A stretch of DNA of 64,000 bases, from assembly GCF_013155125.1 (NCBI RefSeq), contig NZ_CP053564.1, positions 4,533,501 to 4,597,500 on the forward strand, in the 5' to 3' direction. This stretch comes from Pseudonocardia broussonetiae (GTDB lineage Bacteria; Actinomycetota; Actinomycetes; Mycobacteriales; Pseudonocardiaceae). Below, in pieces: positions 44,827-54,033 of the stretch. The notes beneath the pieces are model-generated. The model saw nothing but the letters and a program-made list of their open reading frames with translations. It did not search any database and was not told the origin of the DNA. Position 1 is the stretch's first letter; each line of letters begins with the position of its first letter. The position numbers were made by a program, and so were the translations under genes.

Positions 44827-46354
44827 GGTGGGTCCCTCCGCGGGCGATGAGGTCCATGACGCGGTCGATGTCGGCCTCGTCGCGGGGCAGCTCGGCGACC
44901 TTGTGCCGGTCGCGCAGCACGGCGACCCGGTCGGAGAGCCGCAGCACCTCCTCCAGCTCGGCGGAGACGAACAGCACGGCCATCCCGTCGGCGGCGAGCT
45001 CGGCCACGAGCTTCTGGATCTGGGCCTTGGCGCCGACGTCGATGCCGCGGGTGGGTTCGTCGAGCAGCAGCAGCCGGGGCTCGGTGATCAGCCAGCGGGC
45101 GAGCAGCACCTTCTGCTGGTTGCCCCCCGAGAGGTTGCGGATCAGCGCGTCGGGGTTCGCGGGCCGGATGTCGAGCGCGCCGATCCAGCGCGCGACCAGC
45201 TCGTCGGCCGTGGCGCGGGGGACCGGGCGGGCCCAGCCTCGGCGGGCCTGCAGGGCGAGCAGCAGGTTGTCGCGCACCGACAGGTCGCCGACGATCCCCT
45301 CGCCCTTGCGGTCCTCCGAGCACAGCGCGATGCCCGCGCCGATGGCGGCGAGTGGGGTGCGCAGCACGACCGGCACGCCGTCGACGGCGACGGAGCCGGA
45401 GTCGGCGCGGTCGGCGCCGAACAGCAGGCGGGTGAGCTCGGTCCGGCCGGAGCCCAGGAGCCCGGCCAGCCCGACGACCTCGCCCTCGCGGACGGTGAGG
45501 TCGGCGGGGGCGATCGCGCCGGTGCGCCCCAGGCCGGTGGCCTCGAGCACCGGGCGGGCGGCGGAAGGGGTCGACGCCGCGGCGGTCTGCTCGATGTCCT
45601 CGAGCACCGCGAGCTCGCGGCCGATCATCTTCGCGACCATCTGCACGCGGGGCAGCTCGGCTATCCGGTACTCGCCGACGAGGCGGCCGTTCCGCAGGAT
45701 CGTGGCGCGGTCGGCGATCTCGTAGACCTGGTCGAGGAAGTGCGAGACGAACAGGACCGCGACGCCGGAGTCGCGCAGCTCGCGGACCACGCGGAACAGC
45801 TCGCGCACCTCGTCGGCGTCGAGGCTGGAGGTGGGCTCGTCGAGGACGAGCACGGCGGGGTCGGTGTCGACGGAGCGGGCGATGGCGACGAGCTGCTGCA
45901 CCGCGAGCGGGTGGCCGCCCAGCAGCGAGCCGGGGTCGACGTCCAGGCCCAGGCGGGCGAGCAGCTCGGTGGCGCGGCGGCGCACGGCCCGGCGGTCGAT
46001 CCGGCCGAACCGGCGCGGCTCGCGGCCCAGCAGCATGTTCTCCCCGACCGAGAGGTTGGGGCAGAGATTGACCTCCTGGTACACCGTCGCGATGCCGGCG
46101 GCCTGGGCCTCGGCGGGCCCGGCGAACTCCTGCGCGCGGCCGCGGACGGTGATGGTGCCGGCGTCGGTGCCGTAGACGCCGGTGAGCGCCTTGATGAGCG
46201 TCGACTTCCCGGCGCCGTTCTCGCCCATCAGGGCGTGCACCTCGCCGGGGCGCAGGGTCAGGTCGACGCCGTCGAGCGCCTTGACCCCGGGGAACACGAC
46301 CGAGACGCCGCGCACCTCGACCACGGGGCCGGGCCGGCCTGCTTGCTCGGACAT
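44816..46354 (-). CDS. ytfR: sugar ABC transporter ATP-binding protein, YtfR type (two ATPase domains)
   Basis: This 512-residue tandem ABC ATPase is like RbsA/AraG/YtfR. The first domain has Walker A GENGAGKST (about residue 40) and Walker B LVLDEPTSSLD. The second has the degenerate P-loop GLLGSGRTELTRLL, signature LSGGNQQKVLLARWL and Walker B LLLDEPTRGIDVG. That asymmetry is normal in this family. A GGAGGG site precedes ATG 46354. A strong hairpin separates it from the upstream binding-protein gene. Confidence 0.93.
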   Translation of the reverse strand: MSEQAGRPGPVVEVRGVSVVFPGVKALDGVDLTLRPGEVHALMGENGAGKSTLIKALTGVYGTDAGTITVRGRAQEFAGPAEAQAAGIATVYQEVNLCPNLSVGENMLLGREPRRFGRIDRRAVRRRATELLARLGLDVDPGSLLGGHPLAVQQLVAIARSVDTDPAVLVLDEPTSSLDADEVRELFRVVRELRDSGVAVLFVSHFLDQVYEIADRATILRNGRLVGEYRIAELPRVQMVAKMIGRELAVLEDIEQTAAASTPSAARPVLEATGLGRTGAIAPADLTVREGEVVGLAGLLGSGRTELTRLLFGADRADSGSVAVDGVPVVLRTPLAAIGAGIALCSEDRKGEGIVGDLSVRDNLLLALQARRGWARPVPRATADELVARWIGALDIRPANPDALIRNLSGGNQQKVLLARWLITEPRLLLLDEPTRGIDVGAKAQIQKLVAELAADGMAVLFVSAELEEVLRLSDRVAVLRDRHKVAELPRDEADIDRVMDLIARGGTHRAV

Positions 46355-46376
46355 CGCTGTCCCTCCTGCGGAACGG

Positions 46377-46410
46377 CCCCGGGGCCGGGCGGTGGGCCCG
46401 GCCCCCGGGG
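46377..46410 (-). terminator. attenuator hairpin between ytfQ-like and ytfR-like genes
   Basis: Bases 46377-46390 pair with 46396-46410 (14 bp with one bulged C) around a 5-base loop, directly after the binding-protein stop on the - strand. It is the same arrangement as 16391-16420 in the other importer and should favour expression of the binding protein over the membrane and ATPase subunits. Confidence 0.7.
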
Positions 46411-46425
46411 GAGTCGGTCGTGCGG

Positions 46426-47436
46426 TCAGTACAGGCGCGTCGGCAGCGCGGCGATGGCGGCCTGCTGGTCGAACACGGTCTCCTCGGTGACGACGCGGGC
46501 CGGCACCTGCTCGCCGGCGTGGACGGCCTCCACGAGGTCCATCAGCTGTGCGCCGAGCAGCGGGTTGCACTCGACGATGAAGTTGATCTTCCCGTCGGCC
46601 AGGGCCTGCATGCCGTCCTTGACCGCGTCCACGGAGATGATGCGGATGTCCTGGCCGGGCACGCGGCCGGCGGCCTCGATGGCCTCGATGGCGCCGAGGG
46701 CCATGTCGTCGTTGTGGGCGTAGACGACGTCGATGTCGGGCTGGGAGACGAGGAACGCCTCCATGACCTGGCGGCCGCCGGAGCGGGTGAAGTCACCGGT
46801 CTGCGAGGCGACGACCTGGATGTTCGGCGCGCCCGCGATGACCTCCGCGAAGCCCTCCTTGCGGTCGATCGCCGGCGCGGCGCCGGTGGTGCCCTGCAGC
46901 TCGACGACGTTCACCGGGCCGGTGTCGCCCTGGTCGACCAGCCACTGCCCGGCCTTGCGGCCCTCCTCGATGAAGTCCGAGCCGAGGAAGGTGGCGTAGA
47001 GCGAGGTGTCGGCGGAGTCCACCGAGCGGTCGGTGAGCACGACCGGGATCTGCGCGCGCTTGGCCTCCTGCAGCACCGTGTCCCAGCCGGTCTCGACGAC
47101 GGGGGAGAAGGCGATGACGTCGACGCGCTGCTGGATGAAGGACCGGATCGCGCGGATCTGGTTCTCCTGCTTCTGCTGGGCGTCGGAGAACTGGAGCTCG
47201 ATGCCCGCCTCGGCGGCCGAGTCCTGGATCGACTGGGTGTTGGCCGAGCGCCAGCCGCTCTCCGCGCCGACCTGGGAGAAGCCGAGCGTGATGGTGTCCT
47301 CGCCGGCCGCCGCCTCCCCGCCGCCGGACGGGGCGGACCCGCACGCGGCGAGGCCGAGGGTCAGGGCCAGGGCGGCCGCGGAGCGGAGGAGGGTGGACCG
47401 GCGGGTGAGGCGCCGGGAGGAGGTCGTCGTCGACAT
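46426..47436 (-). CDS. ytfQ: sugar ABC transporter substrate-binding lipoprotein, YtfQ type
   Basis: This 336-residue periplasmic-binding-protein I-fold lipoprotein has signal peptide LALTLGLAACGS (lipobox cysteine C32). The mature protein shows ITLGFSQVGAESGWRSANTQSIQDSA, VDVIAFSPVVETGWDTVLQEAK, VVLTDRSVDSAD and VVYAHNDDMALGAIEAIEAAG. These match the YtfQ galactofuranose-binding group. It heads the operon, with AGAGGA before ATG 47436 and two operator-like sites upstream. Because araB-araD-araA lie next to it, L-arabinose (furanose form) is an equally plausible ligand. Confidence 0.92.
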   Translation of the reverse strand: MSTTTSSRRLTRRSTLLRSAAALALTLGLAACGSAPSGGGEAAAGEDTITLGFSQVGAESGWRSANTQSIQDSAAEAGIELQFSDAQQKQENQIRAIRSFIQQRVDVIAFSPVVETGWDTVLQEAKRAQIPVVLTDRSVDSADTSLYATFLGSDFIEEGRKAGQWLVDQGDTGPVNVVELQGTTGAAPAIDRKEGFAEVIAGAPNIQVVASQTGDFTRSGGRQVMEAFLVSQPDIDVVYAHNDDMALGAIEAIEAAGRVPGQDIRIISVDAVKDGMQALADGKINFIVECNPLLGAQLMDLVEAVHAGEQVPARVVTEETVFDQQAAIAALPTRLY

Positions 47437-47518
47437 CGGGGTCCTCTACGGGGTGTGGGGCGGGCGGAAGTGTGCGGACGGGCGGGCGTGGAATGGAGCC
47501 GGTGTTGTCGCCGTCACA

Positions 47519-47580
47519 TTGTTAGCGCGAACAAAGGTGGGCGGTCAATGGGTTCCGGTCACTGATGTGAGCGTTAACAT
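47519..47580 (-). promoter_or_regulatory. promoter (TTGACC-17-CTAACA, - strand) with two LacI-type operators
   Basis: On the - strand, TTGACC (47548-47543) and CTAACA (47525-47520) are 17 bases apart. Operator A, TTGTTAGCGCGAACAA (47519-47534), covers the -10. Operator B, ATGTGAGCGTTAACAT (47565-47580), lies upstream of the -35. Both are imperfect palindromes of the TGTTAGCGCTAACA type. They drive and repress the ytfQ-led operon. Confidence 0.8.
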
Positions 47581-47611
47581 CACAACTCGGCAACGTCGAT
47601 CTTCGGACGGC

Positions 47612-49102
47612 TCAGAAGCCGAGCGCGAGGCGGTGGTAGGCGGCGTTCCAGCGCATCTCGCGGACGAAGCGGCGGGGCGTGGTGTCCTCGTCGATGACGA
47701 GCAGCTCGGTGCGGGCCATCTCGGTCAGCTCGGCCACCTCCGACGTCGACAGGGCCGTGGAGAGCACCGTGTGGTGCGGCGCGCCGGCGAGGATCCAGGT
47801 CTCCGCCGACGTGCGCAGGTCCGGCTGCGGCTCCCACACCGCCCGGGCCACGGGCAGGTTCGGCAGCGGCTCGTCGGGGGCCACGAGGTCGACCTCGTTG
47901 AGCACCATGCGGAAGCGGTCGCCGACGTCGGACATGCCGACCACCACCCCGGGGCCCGGGTCGGCGTCGAACACCATCCGCACCGGGTCCTCGCGCCCGC
48001 CGATGCCCAGCGGGTGGATCTCGATGCGCGGCGTGGACGTCGTCAGGGTCGGGCAGACCTCGAGCATGTGCGCGCCCAGCACGCGCGGCGTGCCCGGGCC
48101 CAGGTGGTAGGTGTAGTCCTCCATGAACGACGTGCCGCCGGGCAGCCCCTGTGCCGCCGTCTTGAGCGTGCGCAGCAGCATCGCGGTCTTCCAGTCGCCC
48201 TCGCCCGCGAAGCCGTAGCCGTCCTCCATGAGGCGCTGGACGGCGAGGCCGGGCAGCTGGCGCAGCGCTCCGAGGTCCTCGAAGTTCGTCGTGAACGCCT
48301 TCGCGCCGCACTCGTCGAGCTTCGCGCGCAGGCCGAGCTCGATGCGCGCGGAGTAGCGCAGCGACTCGTGCCGCCCCGCCCCGCGGCGCAGCTCGGGCGC
48401 CACGTCGTAGCGGTCCTCGTACTCCGCGACGAGCCGGTCCACCTCGCTGTCGGCGCTCGCGTGCACCGCCTCGGCGAGGTCGGTCACCGCGTAGCCGTTG
48501 ACGGTGACGCCCCAGCGCCACTGCGCCTCCGTGCGGTCCCCCTCGGTCACGGCGACGTCGCGCATGGTGTCGCCGAAGCGGGCCAGGCGCAGCGTCCGCA
48601 CCTCGTGCCAGCCGCGCGCGGCCCGCGCCCACGACCCGACCCGCGACTGCACGATCGGGTCGCTCGCGTGCCCGGCCACGACGGTGCGCGCGACGTTCAT
48701 CCGCGCGGTGACGTAGCCGAACTCGCGGTCGCCGTGCGCGGCCTGGTTGAGGTTCATGAAGTCCATGTCGATGGACGCCCACGGCAGCGACTCGTTGGCC
48801 TGGGTGTGCAGGTGCAGCAGCGGCTTGCGCAGGGCGTCGAGCCCGTGGATCCACATGCGCGCGGGGGAGAAGGTGTGCATCCAGGCGATCACGCCGATGC
48901 AGTCGGGGTCGGTGTCGGCGTCGGACATGGCGCGTGCGATGCCCGCGGAGTCGGTGAGCACGGGCTGCCAGGTGACGGTCGCCGGGACCGTCCCGGCGGC
49001 GTCGAGCAGCTTGACGATCTCCTGGCTCTGCGCCGCCACCTGGGCGAGGGTGTCCTCGCCGTAGAGGCCCTGGCTGCCGGTCAGGAAGCGGACGGTCTTC
49101 AT
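47612..49102 (-). CDS. araA: L-arabinose isomerase
   Basis: This 496-residue enzyme converts L-arabinose to L-ribulose. It matches the AraA family in length and in blocks such as [66 protein letters not shown], the metal-ligand glutamates in TNFEDLG and [11 protein letters not shown], and the histidine in [13 protein letters not shown]. It overlaps araD by ATGA. It is the first catabolic enzyme of the pathway, although last in the operon. Confidence 0.97.
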   Translation of the reverse strand: MKTVRFLTGSQGLYGEDTLAQVAAQSQEIVKLLDAAGTVPATVTWQPVLTDSAGIARAMSDADTDPDCIGVIAWMHTFSPARMWIHGLDALRKPLLHLHTQANESLPWASIDMDFMNLNQAAHGDREFGYVTARMNVARTVVAGHASDPIVQSRVGSWARAARGWHEVRTLRLARFGDTMRDVAVTEGDRTEAQWRWGVTVNGYAVTDLAEAVHASADSEVDRLVAEYEDRYDVAPELRRGAGRHESLRYSARIELGLRAKLDECGAKAFTTNFEDLGALRQLPGLAVQRLMEDGYGFAGEGDWKTAMLLRTLKTAAQGLPGGTSFMEDYTYHLGPGTPRVLGAHMLEVCPTLTTSTPRIEIHPLGIGGREDPVRMVFDADPGPGVVVGMSDVGDRFRMVLNEVDLVAPDEPLPNLPVARAVWEPQPDLRTSAETWILAGAPHHTVLSTALSTSEVAELTEMARTELLVIDEDTTPRRFVREMRWNAAYHRLALGF

Positions 49103-49812
49103 GCGGAGGCTCCCTGGTCCTGGTGCGCGGGCTGCTGGCCGTAGACGTTCTGGTACCGGTCGAACAGCGCGTCGACGTCGTCCTGCGGCAGCGGGGCCAC
49201 CGGGCCCAGCGCCGTCGCGAGGTGGGTGGTGCGGGCGACGTCCTCGCACATCACGGCGGCCTTGACCGCCGAGGCGGCGTCGCGGCCGATCGAGAAGACG
49301 CCGTGGTTGCGCAGGATCACCGCGGGGGAGCGGTGCCCGTCCAGCGTCGCGACGACCGCGCGGCCGATGCTGTCGTCGCCGATGCGGGCGAAGGGGCCGA
49401 GCGGGATCTCCCCGCCGAACTCGTCGGCCATCGCGGTGAGCGCGCACGGCACGGGGAGCCCGGCCGCGGCCCACGCGCTCGCGTAGGTGGAGTGGGTGTG
49501 CACGACGCCGCCGACGTGGGGCATGTGCCGGTAGACGTGGGCGTGCGCGGCGGTGTCGCTGGAGGGGCGCAGGTCGCCGCCCGCCCAGGGCCCGTCGACG
49601 AGGTCGCCGTCGAGGTCGCAGACGACGAGGGAGTCGGGCGTCAGCACGTCGTAGGAGACGCCGCTGGGCTTGACGACGAACAGGTCGTGCCCGGGCACGC
49701 GGCCCGAGACGTTGCCCGCGGTCCAGACGACCAGTCCGTAGCGGACGAGCTCGGCGTGCAGGGCGCACACCGCCTCGCGCTGCGCGTCGACGGCGGTGAC
49801 CAGGCTGCTCAA
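49099..49812 (-). CDS. araD: L-ribulose-5-phosphate 4-epimerase
   Basis: This 237-residue class II aldolase-fold zinc epimerase converts L-ribulose 5-phosphate to D-xylulose 5-phosphate. Phosphate-binding TAGNVSGR and KPSGVSYD, zinc-binding [10 protein letters not shown] and a downstream [11 protein letters not shown] histidine are visible. The start is most likely TTG 49812: it follows AGAAGGAG at good spacing and overlaps the araB stop as TTGA. No ATG or GTG exists nearby that keeps the conserved N-terminus. It is coupled to araA at its end. Confidence 0.93.
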   Translation of the reverse strand: MSSLVTAVDAQREAVCALHAELVRYGLVVWTAGNVSGRVPGHDLFVVKPSGVSYDVLTPDSLVVCDLDGDLVDGPWAGGDLRPSSDTAAHAHVYRHMPHVGGVVHTHSTYASAWAAAGLPVPCALTAMADEFGGEIPLGPFARIGDDSIGRAVVATLDGHRSPAVILRNHGVFSIGRDAASAVKAAVMCEDVARTTHLATALGPVAPLPQDDVDALFDRYQNVYGQQPAHQDQGASA

Positions 49813-51509
49813 CGGATCTCCTTCTGCTGCAGGGTGCGCGCCCGCAGCGCGCGCAGGCGGTGCATGACGTCGGAGCCGCCGCGGCCGAAGTGGTCGTGCA
49901 GCGCGGTGTACTCCGCGTAGAGCTCGTCGTAGACCGCGGCGGCGGCCTCGTCGGGGACGTGCACCGCGCGGCGGACGCGGCCCATCGCGGCGGCGGCGGC
50001 GGGCACGTCGGGGTGGACGCCCGCCGCCACGCCGGCGTGGATGGCCGAGCCGAGCGCGGGGCCCTGGTCGGAGTCGATGACCGACAGCGGGCGCCGGCAG
50101 ACGTCGGCGTAGATCTGCATGAGCAGCCGGTTGCGCAGCAGGCCGCCCGCGACGACGAGCTCGACGACCGGCACCCCCGCCCGCTCGAACGCCTCGACGA
50201 TCGTGCGCGTGCCGAACGCCGTCGCCTCCAGCAGCGCGCGGTAGGTGTGCTCCGGCCGGGTCGCCAGCGTCTGGCCGACGACCAGCCCGGACAGGTCGTG
50301 GTCGACGAGGACCGACCGGTTGCCCAGGTGCCAGTCGAGCGCGACGAGGCCGTGCTCGCCGACGGCGAGGTCGGCGGCCAGCTCGGTGAGCAGCTCGTGC
50401 ACGCCGGTGCCCCGCGCGGCCGCCTGCTCGTGGTAGGCCGGGGGGACAGCCGTGTCGACGAACCAGCCGAAGACGTCCCCGACGCCCGACTGCCCGGCCT
50501 CGTAGCCCCACAGCCCCGCGACGATCCCGCCGTCGACGACGCCGCACATGCCCGGCACCTCGCCGAGCCGGTCGGACACCATGACGTGGCAGGTCGAGGT
50601 GCCCATGATCGCGACCATCTGCCCGGGCTCGACGGCCTGCGCCGCGGGCGCCGTGACGTGCGCGTCGACGTTGCCGACCGCGACCGCGATCCCCTCCGGC
50701 AGCCCCGTCCACGCCGCGGCCTCGGCGGTGAGCCCGCCGGCGCGTGCCCCGAGCTCGCCCAGCGGGTGCTCGAGCTTGTCGGTCACGAAGCCCGCGAACC
50801 CCGGGTGCAGCGCGGCGAGGAAGTCGGAGCCGGGGTAGGAGCCGTCCTGGAGGATGCCCTTGTAGCCCGCGGTGCAGGTGTTGCGCAGGTAGGTGCCGCA
50901 CAGCCGCCACACGATCCAGTCGGCGGCCTCGACCCAGCGCTCGGTCCGGGCGTAGACCTCGGGGGCCTCCTCCAGCACCTGCAGCGCCTTCGCGAACTCC
51001 CACTCGCTGGAGATCTTCCCGCCGTACCGGGCGAGCCACTTCTCGCCGCGCTCGGCCGCGACCCGGTTGATCCGGTCGGCGTGCGGCTGCGCAGCGTGGT
51101 GCTTCCAGAGCTTGGGGTAGGCGTGCGGGACCCCGGTCAGGTCCGGCAGCTCGCACAGCGGCGTGCCGTCGGCCAGGGCGGGGAGGACGGTGCAGGCGGT
51201 GAAGTCGGTGGCGATCCCGACGACGTCGGCCGGGTCGGCCCCGGCGGCCGCCAGCGCGGCGGGCACCGCGGTCCGCAGCACCTCGACCCAGTCGGCCGGC
51301 ACCTGCAGCGCCCAGTCCGGCGGCAGCACCTGCCCGGTCGCGGGCAGCGTCCGCTGGACCGAGCCGTGCGGGTAGGCGTGCACCGCCGACCCGAGCTCGG
51401 CGCCGTCGTGCGCCCGCACGACGAGCGCCCGGCCCGACAGCGTGCCGAAGTCGACGCCGACGACGAGCGCGTGCTCCGGCGCGACCGGTGCCGATGGTCC
51501 TGCGGTCAT
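49809..51509 (-). CDS. araB: L-ribulokinase
   Basis: This 566-residue FGGY-family kinase phosphorylates L-ribulose. The start [18 protein letters not shown] holds the phosphate-1 motif; [61 protein letters not shown] and [18 protein letters not shown] follow in AraB order. It heads the araB-araD-araA operon. The promoter 40-70 bases upstream carries two LacI-type operators. Length and the TDFTAC active-site strand distinguish it from xylulokinase. Confidence 0.96.
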   Translation of the reverse strand: MTAGPSAPVAPEHALVVGVDFGTLSGRALVVRAHDGAELGSAVHAYPHGSVQRTLPATGQVLPPDWALQVPADWVEVLRTAVPAALAAAGADPADVVGIATDFTACTVLPALADGTPLCELPDLTGVPHAYPKLWKHHAAQPHADRINRVAAERGEKWLARYGGKISSEWEFAKALQVLEEAPEVYARTERWVEAADWIVWRLCGTYLRNTCTAGYKGILQDGSYPGSDFLAALHPGFAGFVTDKLEHPLGELGARAGGLTAEAAAWTGLPEGIAVAVGNVDAHVTAPAAQAVEPGQMVAIMGTSTCHVMVSDRLGEVPGMCGVVDGGIVAGLWGYEAGQSGVGDVFGWFVDTAVPPAYHEQAAARGTGVHELLTELAADLAVGEHGLVALDWHLGNRSVLVDHDLSGLVVGQTLATRPEHTYRALLEATAFGTRTIVEAFERAGVPVVELVVAGGLLRNRLLMQIYADVCRRPLSVIDSDQGPALGSAIHAGVAAGVHPDVPAAAAAMGRVRRAVHVPDEAAAAVYDELYAEYTALHDHFGRGGSDVMHRLRALRARTLQQKEIR

Positions 51510-51540
51510 GGATGCTGCCCCCGGTTCGACGACGTCGTCT

Positions 51541-51580
51541 GTGTGAGCGCTAACAATGTGAGCGTTAACGGGGATTGTCA
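51541..51580 (-). promoter_or_regulatory. araB promoter (TTGACA-17-CATTGT, - strand) with two overlapping-phase LacI operators
   Basis: On the - strand the -35 TTGACA (51580-51575) and the -10 CATTGT (51557-51552) are 17 bases apart. Operators TGTGAGCGTTAACG (51556-51569) and TGTGAGCGCTAACA (51541-51554) occupy the spacer/-10 and the start region, set 15 bases apart. They match the sites before ytfQ, so both operons should respond to the same regulator(s). Confidence 0.83.
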
Positions 51581-51643
51581 AGGGGTGTGGGGGCGTCGGC
51601 GCCCAGCCTGCCCCCGCGTCGTCTGGTCGTGTCGTATTGCCGC

Positions 51644-51846
51644 GTCGCCTGCCCGCGTTGCCTGCCCGCGTTGCCTGCCCGCGTTGCCTGCTCGCCCGCG
51701 CCCGCCGGCCCACCCCGCCGCCTGGCCCCGCCGCCTGGCCCCGCCGCCTGGCCGCGCCGCCTGGCCGCGCCGCCTGGCCTCGTCGCCTGGCCGGGTTGCC
51801 TGCCCGGGTTGCCTGCCCGCGTTGCCTGCCCGCGTTGTCTGCTCGC
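51644..51846 (+). repeat. array of 13-bp tandem repeats (4 + 10 units)
   Basis: Exact 13-base periodicity: four units from 51644 to 51695 and ten from 51717 to 51846, with 21 unrelated bases between. The consensus is G-Y-Y-GCCTG-S-YC-S-S, for example GTTGCCTGCCCGC and GCCGCCTGGCCCC. Both blocks end in the same variant unit with CTGCTCGC. The array lies upstream of the araB promoter and downstream of the second LacI gene. No gene is supported in 51581-52041. Confidence 0.88.
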
Positions 51847-51855
51847 CCGCACCCC

Positions 51856-51903
51856 GCCGCCATCCGCGCCGCCATCCGCGCCGCCATCCGCGCCGCCATC
51901 CGC
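51856..51903 (+). repeat. four perfect 12-bp tandem repeats
   Basis: The unit GCCGCCATCCGC occurs four times in a row (51856, 51868, 51880, 51892), just after the 13-bp array. Its period differs from the neighbouring array, so it arose separately. Confidence 0.9.
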
Positions 51904-52041
51904 GTCGCTCGCCGGGTCGCGAGTCGCCCAGCGCTCCGCCCGGCCCCTGCTCCGCCCCCGCCCAGCCCCGCCCGCGCACTGCACCGCCGGCGCGCGATCA
52001 GCCGAGGCGCCGCCGGCTGCACCAGCCCGGGGAGACCGGTG

Positions 52042-53058
52042 TCAGCTCGGCGGGGGAGCCACGCTCGCGCGCTCCACCAGCGCCGGCGGCACCTCGACGC
52101 GCCTCGGGGCGCCGCGGCCCTCGAGCTGCTCGAGCAGCAGGCCCAGCGCCTCGTGCGCGACGGCGTCGAAGTCCTGGCGGACCGTCGTCAGCGGGGGGAT
52201 CAGGTAGCCCGACTCCGGGGCGTCGTCGAACCCGACCACGCTGACGTCGCCCGGCACGTCCCGACCCAGCTCCGACAGCGCGCGCAGCACGCCCATCGCC
52301 ATGGCGTCGTTCGCCGCGAACACCGCACTGACCTCCGGCATCCGCCCGAGCAGCTCGCCCGCCCGGTAGCCCGAGGCCGCGGTCCAGTCGCCCGCGACCG
52401 GCGGGGGCGGCGCGATCCCGGCCGCCCGCAGCTCGGCCTCCCAGCCCGCCAGGCGACCCACCGCGTCGAACCAGTCGGCCGGCCCGCCCACGTGCCACAC
52501 GGTCCGGTGGCCCGCGTCGAGCAGGTGCCGGGTCGCCAGGCGGGCCCCGGCGACCTGGTCGATGCGCACCGACGCGCCGCCGCGGGCCGGGTCGCCGTTG
52601 ACGAGGACGTGCGGCACGTCGGTGGGCAGGTGGTCCAGTGCTCCGTCGAGCGCCGTCACCGGGGCCAGCACGACGAGCCCGGCCACGCGCTGGTCGAGGT
52701 GGCGCTGCACGGCCTCGTCGATCGCCGGCCGGTCGAGCGCGCGGACCTGCCCGATGTTGACGCTGAACCCCGCCGCGGCCGCCCGCTCGTCGAACGCGGC
52801 CAGCATCGACACCGGCCCGAACAGCGTCGACCGCGGCGCCACCACCCCCAGCACCCGCGACCGCCCGGTCGCCAGCGCCCGGGCGGCGTCGTTGCGCCGG
52901 TAGCCCAGCTCGCCGATCGCGGCCTGCACCCGCGCGCGCGTCTCCGCCCGCACGTTGGGGTGCTCGTTGAGCACCCGCGAGACGGTCTGGTGCGAGACGC
53001 CCGCCACCCGCGCGACGTCGAACATCGACGGTTCTCGGTCCTGCTTCGGCCTCGCCAT
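52042..53058 (-). CDS. LacI-family regulator, probable AraR-like repressor
   Basis: This 338-residue LacI regulator has FDVARVAGVSHQTVSRVLNEHPNVR as the DNA-binding helices, hinge GYRRNDAARAL and sensor domain ending DVSVVGFDDAPESGYLIPPLTTVRQDF. It is a paralogue of the regulator at 41691-42707. It lies upstream of araB on the same strand, with the repeat array between, and is the likely repressor of araBDA through the sites at 51541-51569. A GGAGGG site precedes ATG 53058. Confidence 0.92.
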   Translation of the reverse strand: MARPKQDREPSMFDVARVAGVSHQTVSRVLNEHPNVRAETRARVQAAIGELGYRRNDAARALATGRSRVLGVVAPRSTLFGPVSMLAAFDERAAAAGFSVNIGQVRALDRPAIDEAVQRHLDQRVAGLVVLAPVTALDGALDHLPTDVPHVLVNGDPARGGASVRIDQVAGARLATRHLLDAGHRTVWHVGGPADWFDAVGRLAGWEAELRAAGIAPPPPVAGDWTAASGYRAGELLGRMPEVSAVFAANDAMAMGVLRALSELGRDVPGDVSVVGFDDAPESGYLIPPLTTVRQDFDAVAHEALGLLLEQLEGRGAPRRVEVPPALVERASVAPPPS

Positions 53059-53132
53059 CTACCCGCCCTCCGGTGATCAGGCTATCGGCCGTGCGCCACC
53101 CCGCCGGATCCTGCCGTGCGGGGGCGGTCGAC

Positions 53133-53820
53133 GATCGGGACCGCAACGTCGCAGCGGTGTCGAGGGCCATCCCGTCACGGTTCCGGTGATCACGGGTGTC
53201 AGGAGTCGGGTCGCGGCGGGATCGGGCCCCACAGCCTTCCCGCGCACTGAACAGGTTCCCGCGCGTTGAACAGGGTCCCGCGCGCCCCCGGCGGCGCGCG
53301 GGACCTGGGAACGCGCGCGGCAGACAGGAACGCGCGCGGGAGGGCGGTGCTGCTGTCCCGTCGAGGGCTGCAGGGCCAGGGGCTCCGGTGACCATGATGG
53401 CGACGGGGGCGGTGCCGGGCGCCGCGGCGGACACCCGCCGGTGATCGTCGAGACCGCACCACCACGGCCCCGTCGAGGGCCGTCAGGACACGGTCCTGGT
53501 GATCACCGGTACCGGGGAGCCCGGTGATCGTCGAGACCGCGCCTTCACGGCCCCGCCGAGGGCCGCGACGTCACGGTTCCGGTGATCATGGTGGCGACCG
53601 GAGTCGATGCGGGCGGCACCGGCGGCACTGGCGGCCGCGGAGGCGGCGCACCCACCGGTGATCATCGGGACCGCATCGCACAGCTTCCCGCGCACCGAAC
53701 AGGCTCCCGCGCGCTCCCGGCGGCGCGCGGGAGCTGGGAACGCGCGCGGCAGCCGGGAACGCGCGCGGGACGGCCGCGGCACTGTCGAGGGCCCGCCGCG
53801 TCACGGTGCCGGTGACCCGC
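53133..53820. repeat. non-coding island of diverged tandem modules
   Basis: Two related modules alternate. The short one runs from GATCGTCGAGACCGCACC through CGAGGGCC to CACGGTTCCGGTGATCA and starts near 53133, 53443, 53525 and 53659. The longer insert begins CTTCCCGCGCAC and contains GGGAACGCGCGCGG. It is present at about 53229-53345 and 53682-53785. Strong local hairpins result from GCGCGCGGGA/TCCCGCGCGC. No gene is supported between 53059 and 54033. A relative of the long insert lies inverted near 63.79-63.91 kb. Confidence 0.75.
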
Positions 53821-54033
53821 GACGGGGTGAGTGCGGGGCGGCACCCTGCGGCTGCAGGATTCGGCGAACACCCCACCGCTGATCGCCGGAACCGCACCAC
53901 CACAACCCCCACACCACCTCCCCGACGATCACCAGACCCACCAACGACGGACCGCAACGCGGCACACAGCACGTCCCTGCCCGGGCAAGTACGCTCCCCG
54001 AGCCACACCGGCACGCACAGGGGGCGACAGGAC

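Noticed and set aside
51644..51903. Possible CRISPR array
   Set aside because: The units are 12-13 bases with no spacers, and there are no cas genes; it is a simple tandem array.
51565..52022. Several open frames across the 13-bp array
   Set aside because: They encode repetitive Arg/Ala/Pro or Gly/Arg strings in all frames because the period is not a stop-containing one. There is no ribosome-binding site and no recognisable protein.
53196..53882. Short open frames in the 53-kb repeat island
   Set aside because: The frames follow the repeat modules and give low-complexity Arg/Ala/Gly peptides with no family similarity.
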